Below are positions 56,220 to 64,000 of a stretch of DNA of 64,000 bases, piece after piece (position 1 is the stretch's first letter; each line of letters starts with the position of its first letter). A program made the position numbers and the translations under genes. The DNA is from Austropuccinia psidii (lineage: Eukaryota > Basidiomycota > Pucciniomycetes > Pucciniales > Sphaerophragmiaceae), in contig JALGQZ010000002.1 in NCBI GenBank assembly GCA_023105745.1, positions 46,598,497 to 46,662,496 of the forward strand, given 5' to 3'. The notes beneath the pieces are model-generated. The model was not told the origin of the DNA and made no database searches. It saw nothing but the letters and a program-made list of their open reading frames with translations.

Positions 56220-57548
56220 TGTGACACGGTTAAATAAAGATTTAAAAGGGTTTATAAGAGTAAAGATGGTTTAATTTTAATAATAAGAGGGCTTTACTAT
56301 AAGGAATATAGTGGTGGTGAGCGCTGTTGAAAGCCCTGGGTGCAACTTTACCTGTTGGGTTACAATAATAAAGATTACAATACTTTAAATTAAGAGTATA
56401 CCTGGTTATTACCCAAGAGTAAAACTGTTTTTGACAGTTTACTACGTAGGGTATTCAAGAGCAGGATGAGGAAAGGTTTTTGGCTGTGAAAAGCCCTCCT
56501 TTTATCCTGAAATTGAGGTGGAAAGGCTGCTAGACCTTTCCACGTAGAGGAAGTGAAGATTTTTCACTCTCTATGACAGGCTTGTGGTTTGCAAACAGCC
56601 TGTATACCCTGTATTGGGCTCAGATGTGGTTTTGAAACCACATCTGGGCGGTTTTCACCAATACAGGGTGAAAATTTTCATCTGGGGACCTCACAGCCTG
56701 ATTCTGACGTGTATGACGCATAGAATGCTGTACAGAAACTGTATGGGACCCCAGTATTGACTGACATATGAGGTATTGAAGTAAAAACATGCTTCTTCGT
56801 CTATTTGACACCTGATATTCATGGTTATGGGATATTATCCCATGGTAAGGCTGTACCTGACAGCAGGTGGGATTTTGACCTTAAAATGGTCATAACTCTG
56901 TCGGTTTTTGAGATATCAAGCTCAAAGTTGGTCCATTGAATAGCTATGTATGCGCTCAACACAATGGTACCCAACTTGACATGGTTATCATTAAATATGG
57001 CAAAGGTATCCCATGTACAAGTATTTTTGTACATTGGCGTGGTCTGGGCAAAAGCTGTATTGAGCTTGTTTGGCCAATAACTTCTGTTGTAGTTGAGTTA
57101 TGAGGAAATGGATGGCACCATCAGATAGCCCTGATTGTGCTATTTCCAAAAAGACCCCACTTTAGGTATCTCACACTAAAACTGTAAAAGTTAGATGAGA
57201 GGTGAATGTTTTGTTCACCCTTATTTGGTCTGAATTTGACCATAACTCAAGTAATGCTGGTGCTAGCTCAGTTTGGCTGGTACCATTGGATAGCCCTGGC
57301 TTAGAGCTTCATTTTGAATACCCATTTGATGGGGTTAAGCCTCTCCTTCTAGATTTTAGATGAGAGGTGAAAATTAAGGTTTATGTTGGGACTTATATTT
57401 CCAGGAAGAGGTGAGTTTCCTCTTTCTTTTGATACCTTTTGAGCTAATTTGACTCAGCTCCATGTTTTGGTGGTATTTTGGTTATACCATTGGTTTATGG
57501 TATTTTGGCTGTCATGCTTGTGCTCTGGTTTTGAGTCACAGGCTGACA
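56220..57548 (-). repeat. Gypsy family B 3' LTR
   Basis: On the minus strand it starts TGTCAGCCTGTGACTC after the purine tract AGAGGGAGGGTA (57549-57560) and ends GTGTCACA; 1329 bp. The left border is chosen from this terminal TG...CA pair, with no second LTR to compare. Confidence 0.65.
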
Positions 57549-57572
57549 TACCCTCCCTCTAAAAAAGGCTCA

Positions 57573-60500
57573 TCATTGATGAGACTGTTCAGTCCTCCTA
57601 GAGGCTCTGAATCTCCTTAAATGAAGGTTCCCATCTGGTATGGCATCCTCTGCAAACAATTTGTCTTTGTCAGCTGTCTGGTTCTTGAATCTGACTAGAT
57701 ATTGTCTCTGATCTTTCCCATTAAGTCTGATTTTTCTGGCCCTGATGATTTTACTCACAGGTCCAGGAGAGTCTTCTACTTCCACTATTTCTGGTGGAGT
57801 GATGTTTTTCTTCCTGGAGGGGAATTTATCCTCCTCTGTTTGGAAGTATGGCTTGACCAGGCTCACTGGAAAGACTGGGTGTTTCCTAGAAAACTCCTCA
57901 GTGAGCTTGACCTCTACTGCATTCTTCCCTATCAACTTAATGATAGTGAAGGGCCCTACAAATGAGTCTCTCATTTTCTTGGGTCCTTTGAGATTGTTAA
58001 AGTTCAGTGTAGACACTAACACCTGGTCCCCTTCCTTGAAGTCAGGTTCCATATGTGATTTGTCCCACCTTTGCTTATTATACTCTTTGGCCTCAGCTAT
58101 GCATTTGGCAGCAGTATCACAGTCTTTCTTCCACATATCATGGAAGTCTTTGGCTGTGGGGTGGATGGTCAGAAGATTCTTCTTCAAGTGATCCACAGGT
58201 AACAGGGGATTCCACCCTTTCTCTACCAGTGCAGGTGTTTTTCCTGTGGTAGAGTGCTGGCTTGTATTATAAGCCAGTTGGACTGCTGGTAAGAGGGTGA
58301 CCCAATGATGGGTGTATCCCTCATGGTCCTTGTATTCCATGCCATAGGCACAGAACCTCCTGAGGATGTCCTCCATTGTTTGGATCATCCTCTCAGCTAG
58401 GCCATCTGTTTGTGGATGGTAAGCTGTAGAAAAAGCAAGCTTGGTGCCTAGCATGTCATATAAATTGGTCCAAAATTCAGATGTGAATTTTGGGTCCCTG
58501 TCACTAATTACAATCTTAGGGACTCCACAGGTGGATATGATGTTATTCCAAAATAACAGAGCAGTGTCCATGGCTGTGTCCTCTTTATGGCATGGTAGAC
58601 ATCTCATGCTCTTGCTGAACCTATCAACTATGATTAGGCAGGCATTGTAGTTTTCCTTGCCTCCTGGGACAAGTCCTGTGACCCAGTCCATGTTGATGGT
58701 TTCCCATGGGTGTTTGGGTTCTTCTATGTGTTGAAGTAACCCATATTTCTTCCCATGTTTTCTATTTGCCTTTTGGCATCTTTCACAAGTGTTGATGTAT
58801 TCACTCAACTCTTGCTTCCACTTGGGCCACCAAGCTGTGCTTGATACCCTCTCTTTAGTCCTGTCCTCACTCATGTGTCCCATATAGGGGCAGTCATGGC
58901 ATTCCTGCAGGATTAAAGAGATGTGGTCTCTTTCTGTCACTGTGAGTGCACTGGTGTGCTTTTCTCTGTGATAAATCAGGCCATCTATAAGGAAGAATTT
59001 ATTGTCCTTATAGGCCCTCAACCAGGGTTCCTCCAGATGGGTTTCCAGTTCTGGGCTCCTGTATTTTTGTTGAAGGAGTTGGAGTAGTATGCTACACTGT
59101 TTGTGTTTAGCATAAGATTTCAGTACTGCATTGAAGAATTCATTGTGCAGCTCTGAGGAACTTATTCCCAGTATGGGGGTTTCTGTCCCTTCTGAATCAG
59201 TGTTTCCACTGTCAAGGGTACCACTCCCTGGTGCCCATTCAGAGAATCTGAAGTCTTTCTTCCTATTTATTTCAATAAAATGGATAGGAATTTTTGCAGA
59301 AACTTCAGGGTCATAAGCTGGATTGCTTTTGACATTGTCTAGTGGCCATCTGCTAAGGCCATCTGCATTGGTATGGCTTTTATCTTCCTTGTATATGATG
59401 GTCATGTTCCCTCTATACTCCTGGAGGGCTATTTGCCATCTCAGCATGTGTCTATTAGTAGTCTTCATGTTTAGTAAAGACTTCAAGGCTGTGCAGTCTG
59501 TGTAGACTTCAAAGACTGCACCCTCCAAATAATAATGGAGTTTTTCTAGAGCCCAGACTAGACATAGACATTCTGTCTGGGTGGCCCCATACCTGGCTTC
59601 TGAATCTTTCAGCTGCCTGGAGATGTAACATATTACACCTTCTCTTGGCTCACCATCCACAATTTGTCTTTGGTGAAGGGCTGCTCCCAAGCCTTGGCTG
59701 CATGCTGCATCTATATATAACTTGAATGGTAGTTCAAAGTCAGGAAAGATGAGTACAGGTGCATTTGTGAGTTCATATTTGATCCTCTCATATGCATCCC
59801 TCCTTTCCTTGGTTATTTCAAAAACTACATCCTTTGGGCATAACTTGTATAAACTACTGGTTATGTGGGCAAAATTTTTGATGTGGTTTCTATAGTAGCT
59901 AGCAAATCCAAGGAAAGATTGCATCTCTTTGATGTTCTTTGGTACTGGCTTTTGCAGTACTGCTGCTACTTTGTTCTGGTCAATTGCCAGACTAAGGCCT
60001 GAGACTTTGTGTCCTAGAGCTAGTAGCTCTTGTTGGCCAAAATTACACTTTTTAAGTGAAATTTTCAGATTGATGGGTGTACATTTACTTAGCACTCTGT
60101 CTATGTATTGTACATAGTCTTCCCATGTCTCTGAGTATATAATGATATCATCAATATACACTACCATCCAGCCTTCCATTATTTCTTCTTGAAATATGGT
60201 GTCCATCATCCTTTGGAAGTGGGCTGGTGCATTCTTGATGCCAAATGGCATCCTGGTGTACTCATATATGCCCATATGGCATATTATTCTGAGCAACTTC
60301 ATGGAGTTTGGTTTAACTCCATTTTGGTGGAAGCCTTTCATACAATCCATCTTGGTTATGTATTTGGCTTTGGCTAGCTTATCCAAGGCATGGGGTATCC
60401 TTGGTATAGGGTACCTGTCTGCTTTTGTGTAGTTATTCAGGGCTCTGAAATCTCCACACAATCCAGACTTGCCATCATGCCAGGTGATCAGGACAGGAGT

Positions 60501-62132
60501 GGTGATTTCCACTATTTCATTATGTCCAATTTTCCTGATGACATCCATGTCCAGGAGTTCATTGATGTGTTTTTCAATTTCTTTCCTGGTTTCCAGACTT
60601 GCTGGATAAGGAGGTCTCCTCAGCATGGGTGGATAAGGCCTTTCCACATCCAGATATAGTTCTATATCATGGCCTTTGATCTTGCCTAATGGTTCTTCAC
60701 CAATGGCAAATGCTGGTCTGTTCTTTCTCAGCATCTTTAGTAAACTTAGTTTTTGTTTACGGGTGAGGGTAGTGCTAAACTGTCCCTCTTTGAATTCCTT
60801 CAAGAGTTCTTCTAGTGGATCTAGTGAAGATATGTGGTATATGTCAAGTGAAAATTTCTTTTCCTTGTTGGTACCAATGGTAATGTGCCTGTGTTTACTG
60901 TTGTAAATATCTATGCCATACATCCTCTGGTAATCTGTTCCCAGTAAAAACCCTTGGATGTGGGCATCTTCAAGCACTACAAACTCTGGATTGAGTCTGA
61001 TATTACCCTTCCTGTGGGGTATAATTATCTCTTTGATAATTGTCCCAATTGAAGTCATCTTCCCTGATGCACTTTTGAAGTTCTTTGCCTTAGTGGGCAA
61101 GAGCTGTTTTTCCCAGGTTGGGAAGTGGCTATCCAGATAATTTCTGGCCACTATGGAGCAATGTGCTCCACTGTCAATGATCAGTGGGTGCTGAGCATTG
61201 TCAATACATACAGTCATTTTTGTGGCTGTTCCATGTATATATGCCATTCCTTTGGTTGGTGTAACCAGGAATGTTTGTGCATCTTGTGTGTGTTTGCACA
61301 AGTTCTTGTTGGCAGTATCCTGTGGCATGCCTGCTTCCAACTGTACATCCTGGATTTCCAATGGGGTTTCCTCTTGGTATTCCACTAGAAGTTCCTCTCT
61401 TGGGTCTTGGTCATCATCAGATAGTTCTCTGATGGCATCTCCCATAGAGTCTGATTCAGAATCCTCTGTTGGAGGTTCTTCTTCAGGAACTTTTTCTATA
61501 GCATAGACTTTCTTCTTTGCTTTTGGACAGTTGTTGGCATAGTGGTCTGTTGAACCACAATTGTGACAAGAATTCTTCTTCTTTGCCACTTCTGCCACCC
61601 TTTCTCTGGGTTTGTCTTTAAACTCCACCCTGAAAGGTTGTTTCTTCTTGAAACTACTGCTTCTGTATGGGGTGAATTTCCCTATATTAGTCCTTTTCCT
61701 TATGTCTTGTAAGGTATTGGCTATGTCATCTAGAGTGCAATTTTGGTTGCATCTGCATTTCACTGCATGCTCTAGTTCTACTGGAAGTTGTGTCAGAAGT
61801 TTGTGATTCCTCATCTGGATGTTCATCTGAGGATCAATGGCTTTAAGTCTTTTAGACTGTCTGAGACACCACTCATATGGATCTTTGTCCACAGAGTATT
61901 TATCCTTTTCAAATGACATGGTCTTTTGCCATATCCAAGTTCCATTACTGTACTTTTGGATTATTTGACTCTTCCACCATGGCCGAATTCTTCTGCCATG
62001 GATTTCTTTCATTTCTGTGTAACATATACTTGCATGACCTTTAAATGCAGTATTCAATCTAGCAGTAATCCAGTAATCTGGTATGCTGGGTACATCAATG
62101 AAGAGTCCATCAATATAATCTATGAGTTCCAT
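57573..62132 (-). CDS. pol: Gypsy family B Pol polyprotein, 1519 residues, open
   Basis: Long open frame with, in order: a Gag-like region; CCHC knuckle [14 protein letters not shown] (residues 189-202); retropepsin [11 protein letters not shown] (D320); reverse transcriptase with VVYIDD (659-662); RNase H (D808; end DGLSR near 924); integrase zinc region (H1079, H1085, C1116, C1119) and catalytic D1149, D1211 and E1247. A chromodomain-like tail follows ([20 protein letters not shown]). All catalytic motifs look intact. The true reading frame continues upstream through 62172-62591, but two stops (TAA 62144-62142, TGA 62174-62172) separate them, so the ATG at 62132 is only the first one after the damage. 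Confidence 0.92.
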   Translation of the reverse strand: MELIDYIDGLFIDVPSIPDYWITARLNTAFKGHASICYTEMKEIHGRRIRPWWKSQIIQKYSNGTWIWQKTMSFEKDKYSVDKDPYEWCLRQSKRLKAIDPQMNIQMRNHKLLTQLPVELEHAVKCRCNQNCTLDDIANTLQDIRKRTNIGKFTPYRSSSFKKKQPFRVEFKDKPRERVAEVAKKKNSCHNCGSTDHYANNCPKAKKKVYAIEKVPEEEPPTEDSESDSMGDAIRELSDDDQDPREELLVEYQEETPLEIQDVQLEAGMPQDTANKNLCKHTQDAQTFLVTPTKGMAYIHGTATKMTVCIDNAQHPLIIDSGAHCSIVARNYLDSHFPTWEKQLLPTKAKNFKSASGKMTSIGTIIKEIIIPHRKGNIRLNPEFVVLEDAHIQGFLLGTDYQRMYGIDIYNSKHRHITIGTNKEKKFSLDIYHISSLDPLEELLKEFKEGQFSTTLTRKQKLSLLKMLRKNRPAFAIGEEPLGKIKGHDIELYLDVERPYPPMLRRPPYPASLETRKEIEKHINELLDMDVIRKIGHNEIVEITTPVLITWHDGKSGLCGDFRALNNYTKADRYPIPRIPHALDKLAKAKYITKMDCMKGFHQNGVKPNSMKLLRIICHMGIYEYTRMPFGIKNAPAHFQRMMDTIFQEEIMEGWMVVYIDDIIIYSETWEDYVQYIDRVLSKCTPINLKISLKKCNFGQQELLALGHKVSGLSLAIDQNKVAAVLQKPVPKNIKEMQSFLGFASYYRNHIKNFAHITSSLYKLCPKDVVFEITKERRDAYERIKYELTNAPVLIFPDFELPFKLYIDAACSQGLGAALHQRQIVDGEPREGVICYISRQLKDSEARYGATQTECLCLVWALEKLHYYLEGAVFEVYTDCTALKSLLNMKTTNRHMLRWQIALQEYRGNMTIIYKEDKSHTNADGLSRWPLDNVKSNPAYDPEVSAKIPIHFIEINRKKDFRFSEWAPGSGTLDSGNTDSEGTETPILGISSSELHNEFFNAVLKSYAKHKQCSILLQLLQQKYRSPELETHLEEPWLRAYKDNKFFLIDGLIYHREKHTSALTVTERDHISLILQECHDCPYMGHMSEDRTKERVSSTAWWPKWKQELSEYINTCERCQKANRKHGKKYGLLQHIEEPKHPWETINMDWVTGLVPGGKENYNACLIIVDRFSKSMRCLPCHKEDTAMDTALLFWNNIISTCGVPKIVISDRDPKFTSEFWTNLYDMLGTKLAFSTAYHPQTDGLAERMIQTMEDILRRFCAYGMEYKDHEGYTHHWVTLLPAVQLAYNTSQHSTTGKTPALVEKGWNPLLPVDHLKKNLLTIHPTAKDFHDMWKKDCDTAAKCIAEAKEYNKQRWDKSHMEPDFKEGDQVLVSTLNFNNLKGPKKMRDSFVGPFTIIKLIGKNAVEVKLTEEFSRKHPVFPVSLVKPYFQTEEDKFPSRKKNITPPEIVEVEDSPGPVSKIIRARKIRLNGKDQRQYLVRFKNQTADKDKLFAEDAIPDGNLHLRRFRASRRTEQSHQ

Positions 62133-62171
62133 ATGATCATATTATCCTGATCCAGAGAATTTGGGCCAGTT

Positions 62172-62591
62172 TCAGGCCTCAGGAAGCTGTTTCAAGGATT
62201 CCTTCTCTGAATAAGACATGCCATCTCCATCCTGGTATTGTGATGGAGATCTTGCCTTATTCAACAACATGGCATCTGGTTTGATGTCATCTGGTTGATA
62301 TGGATTCTCCATAGCTTGGCCTTGTGGTTGGGGCTTCAACATATGATAGGCATTAAACAATTTGTTAATGTCTTGATCCAGACACTCCCTGTCCCTTGTG
62401 CTGTGGTGTTGTTCTTCAAAGACTTGGTTCAGTCTTTTGTTGGATTCTTCAGAGGCTTTGCTCAGTTGAGCATATCCTTCCTGAAGATTCTTAACTATTT
62501 GTTCCAAGGAGGCTTGAGTTTGTCTCATCCTCTCTTGGCTAGCTTTTATTTCTGCAAATTGCTTTGCAGATTGTTCAGCATATTGGGACAC
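62172..62591 (-). CDS. Gypsy family B linker segment, coiled coil, upstream of pol
   Basis: Same frame as pol. Residues 1-75 are a Gln/Glu/Ala-rich coiled coil (MSQYAEQSAKQFAEIKASQE). The frame is open upstream of this ATG to about 62730, overlapping the end of gag. It ends at TGA 62172, where a Ser codon would be expected by comparison with the family as I remember it. It was probably the N-terminal part of the Pol precursor. Confidence 0.65.
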   Translation of the reverse strand: MSQYAEQSAKQFAEIKASQERMRQTQASLEQIVKNLQEGYAQLSKASEESNKRLNQVFEEQHHSTRDRECLDQDINKLFNAYHMLKPQPQGQAMENPYQPDDIKPDAMLLNKARSPSQYQDGDGMSYSEKESLKQLPEA

Positions 62592-62707
62592 TTGTAACCA
62601 CAGTGTATCACTGTTGATGTTACTCTCAGATGTGACAATGTTATTTTCAGTCTGAGTGGGGGTAATGTTTCTATTACTAGGACTACTGACTCTAGAGTGG
62701 TTTACAA

Positions 62708-63442
62708 CTACTTCTGGTTCTTGTGTACTTCCTTTACCAAATCCAACAGCTTCTGGATCATGGGGTCTGACTCTTTCCTCCTCTGGTTGAAGGAGGTTTT
62801 GTTCTTGCCCTTGTTTCCTTGTCTTCTCCTGGAAACTTCCTGGAATTGTGAAGAATGGTGACTCTTGGCCACTGATCTGCTGGTTTCTGAATGGTGTGAA
62901 GCCACTGGAGAGTTGATTTGGCCTGCTCCTTGTGAACCTGAAGGAATCTGAGTAGGCCCTGTCTGGGTCAACTGTTCTTCTATAGCTAGGATAGTGGCTT
63001 GATTCTCCCTTATCCTCTGTGCCCTTGCCTCAAGGAGTCTGTGCTGCCTGGTAGGATTCCAACCCTTGGTGATTACCATAAGGTCTTTGAAGTCTATCTC
63101 TTTGAGACAGATCGTCTGGCAACTTGATCCCAGTTCTGCCCAGTGAGTTGCTAGGTTGAACCTCTTGTTGTCCATGCTCCATTGAAACAAATCTTTGAGG
63201 AGTTGGTCGATCTGAAGAACTTGATCCATATCCTTCCAGTCCTCTGGTTTGAGGTTTCTGTTGAATTGGAGTGTGAATGGAAAGGTTGATATTTTCTCCC
63301 TCATTGTTTTGCCATCCACCACTGTGTCCAGGGTGTCCTCTTTCAGGTCTTCTTGTTCTGGACAATCCTCCTCTATCCTCTGGCTGGTTTCTTTGGAAGC
63401 CAAGGCCTCTGAGGTATACAGGGGACATATCAGTGTTTGCAA
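62708..63442 (-). CDS. gag: Gypsy family B Gag, main domain
   Basis: 244 open codons. It contains a Gag-like helical region (FPFTLQFNRNLKPEDWKDMD; HWAELGSSCQTICLKEIDF) and a basic, Ser/Gln-rich tail (RRRQGNKGKNKTSFNQRRKE) that could bind RNA. The upstream frame (63786-63430) connects either by a -1 shift or, more neatly, by a GT-AG intron at 63476-63409. Confidence 0.65.
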   Translation of the reverse strand: MQTLICPLYTSEALASKETSQRIEEDCPEQEDLKEDTLDTVVDGKTMREKISTFPFTLQFNRNLKPEDWKDMDQVLQIDQLLKDLFQWSMDNKRFNLATHWAELGSSCQTICLKEIDFKDLMVITKGWNPTRQHRLLEARAQRIRENQATILAIEEQLTQTGPTQIPSGSQGAGQINSPVASHHSETSRSVAKSHHSSQFQEVSRRRQGNKGKNKTSFNQRRKESDPMIQKLLDLVKEVHKNQK

Positions 63443-63786
63443 GCAGTCAAAAACTTTATGTTCTTAGGGTATTTACCTTTGACTGTGCCTTGTACAAATT
63501 TACTGTCTGCTGACTTGGGCAGTTTGCCTTTGGAAGTTACAACTGGGTTAATAATTGTAATCTTTCCTGTACAAGTGGTTAAGGTTGGTTTACCTTGTAT
63601 GGATGCAGAGTTTCGTGGTTTTCTACTTCTCTGAGTGGCTATTGGTGTCCACTTCTTGGCTGTGATGAGACCTTCACTGTGCCTCTTTCCTTTGCCCTTG
63701 CTGCCCTCTGGTTCTGAGGGTGTCACTGGTGTGTTGGCCTGTGACTGGGTCTCAAGTGGGATGTAATTTTCTTCCACTGAAATCAA
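63430..63786 (-). CDS. gag: Gypsy family B Gag, N-terminal segment
   Basis: 118 codons from the first ATG (the frame may begin further upstream), rich in Lys, Ser, Thr and Pro (SEPEGSKGKGKRHSEGL), probably disordered. It ends at TGA 63432. A possible intron with donor AAAG|GTAAAT (63476) and acceptor CTCAG|AGG (63409) would join it in frame to the main Gag domain. Confidence 0.55.
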   Translation of the reverse strand: MISVEENYIPLETQSQANTPVTPSEPEGSKGKGKRHSEGLITAKKWTPIATQRSRKPRNSASIQGKPTLTTCTGKITIINPVVTSKGKLPKSADSKFVQGTVKGKYPKNIKFLTACKH

Positions 63787-64000
63787 GGCAGAAAAGGGAG
63801 GACTTATGTCAGTTAGGACTTCTTAAAAATGCTGGCTTTGCACGTCTAAGATTGGCCTCTGGGCTTGTATGTTACTACAATGTGCCCTGTATAATGACAG
63901 TGTAATTGAATCAACAATTTCATGTCAGAATTACAGCTTTTGGTACCCTGTCACACTGTTTGTGTGCCAGTATCCCACAGATACACTTGTGGTTTTCAAG
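63787..64000 (-). other. Upstream part of gypsy family B (leader)
   Basis: No clear LTR end seen; likely leader or an upstream exon of gag. Confidence 0.35.

Larger units (their letters stand above)
56220..64000 (-). mobile_element. Ty3/gypsy family B element (3' LTR, pol, gag; 5' LTR outside window)
   Basis: Read on the minus strand: gag (63786-62708), a gag-pol linker (62591-62172), pol (62132-57573), a polypurine tract, and the 3' LTR (57548-56220). The upstream end is beyond the window. Confidence 0.85.

Noticed and set aside
63030..63428. 132-codon alternative frame inside family B gag
   Set aside because: Overlaps the more protein-like Gag frame (62708-63442); Gly/Arg/Ser-rich composition suggests a shadow frame.

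Overview
The window is repeat-dense nuclear DNA of a rust fungus (Pucciniales). Almost all of it is transposable elements. The gag/pol, Tnp2 and Tet-like proteins resemble, from memory, families that are abundant in Austropuccinia psidii (myrtle rust); I could not run a search, so the species name is a recall-based guess. Genes have short GT-AG introns (about 45-85 nt). I recognised no rRNA, tRNA, CRISPR or prokaryotic feature.

Layout. (1) 1-24866: the 5' part of a minus-strand Ty3/gypsy chromovirus (family A, copy 1; pol start, broken gag, leader, 5' LTR). Its LTR is split by (2) a 20.9-kb CACTA-like DNA transposon at 3310-24247, bounded by 46-bp terminal inverted repeats starting CACCG/CACCA and a 3-bp GGT target duplication. 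Removing the element rejoins the LTR. The transposon carries a spliced Tnp2-type transposase, an unknown accessory protein, a broken SNF2/RAD5-like ATPase, a Zn2Cys6 protein with a SUMO-interaction-like patch, a TET/JBP-type dioxygenase and an intact 677-residue orphan protein. It also holds two related minisatellites, a tandem 373-bp duplication and six copies of a roughly 24-bp palindrome. (3) 24865-26759: a dead Tc1/mariner element. (4) 26760-29567: the only stretch that looks like host sequence, with a four-exon gene for a small, cysteine-containing, probably secreted protein and a CpG-rich block. (5) 29573-34644: a complete but decayed Ty1/copia element with CACCT target duplications. (6) 34650-36803: AT-rich, no gene seen. 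(7) 36809-46816: a complete family A gypsy element (copy 2) with near-identical LTRs and GTATG target duplications, but a broken pol. (8) 46822-56219: old AT-rich remnants, including a decayed minus-strand family A integrase and a decayed plus-strand gag. (9) 56220-64000: a minus-strand Ty3/gypsy element of another family (family B) with a 1519-codon open pol; its 5' LTR lies beyond the window.

How the parts fit. The CACTA-like element pairs a cut-and-paste transposase with a chromatin and DNA-modification kit (TET/JBP oxygenase, SNF2 ATPase, Zn2Cys6 DNA-binding protein) and with arrays of short motifs that could be their targets. All five differences between its two terminal repeats are CpG-to-TpG/CpA transitions, the mark of cytosine methylation, which makes the oxygenase cargo notable. 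The family A gypsy elements show two conserved signals: a GGGAAAA -1 frameshift site just before the gag stop, and a 14-nt complement between the LTR and the sequence just after it, which suggests Tf1/sushi-like self-priming.
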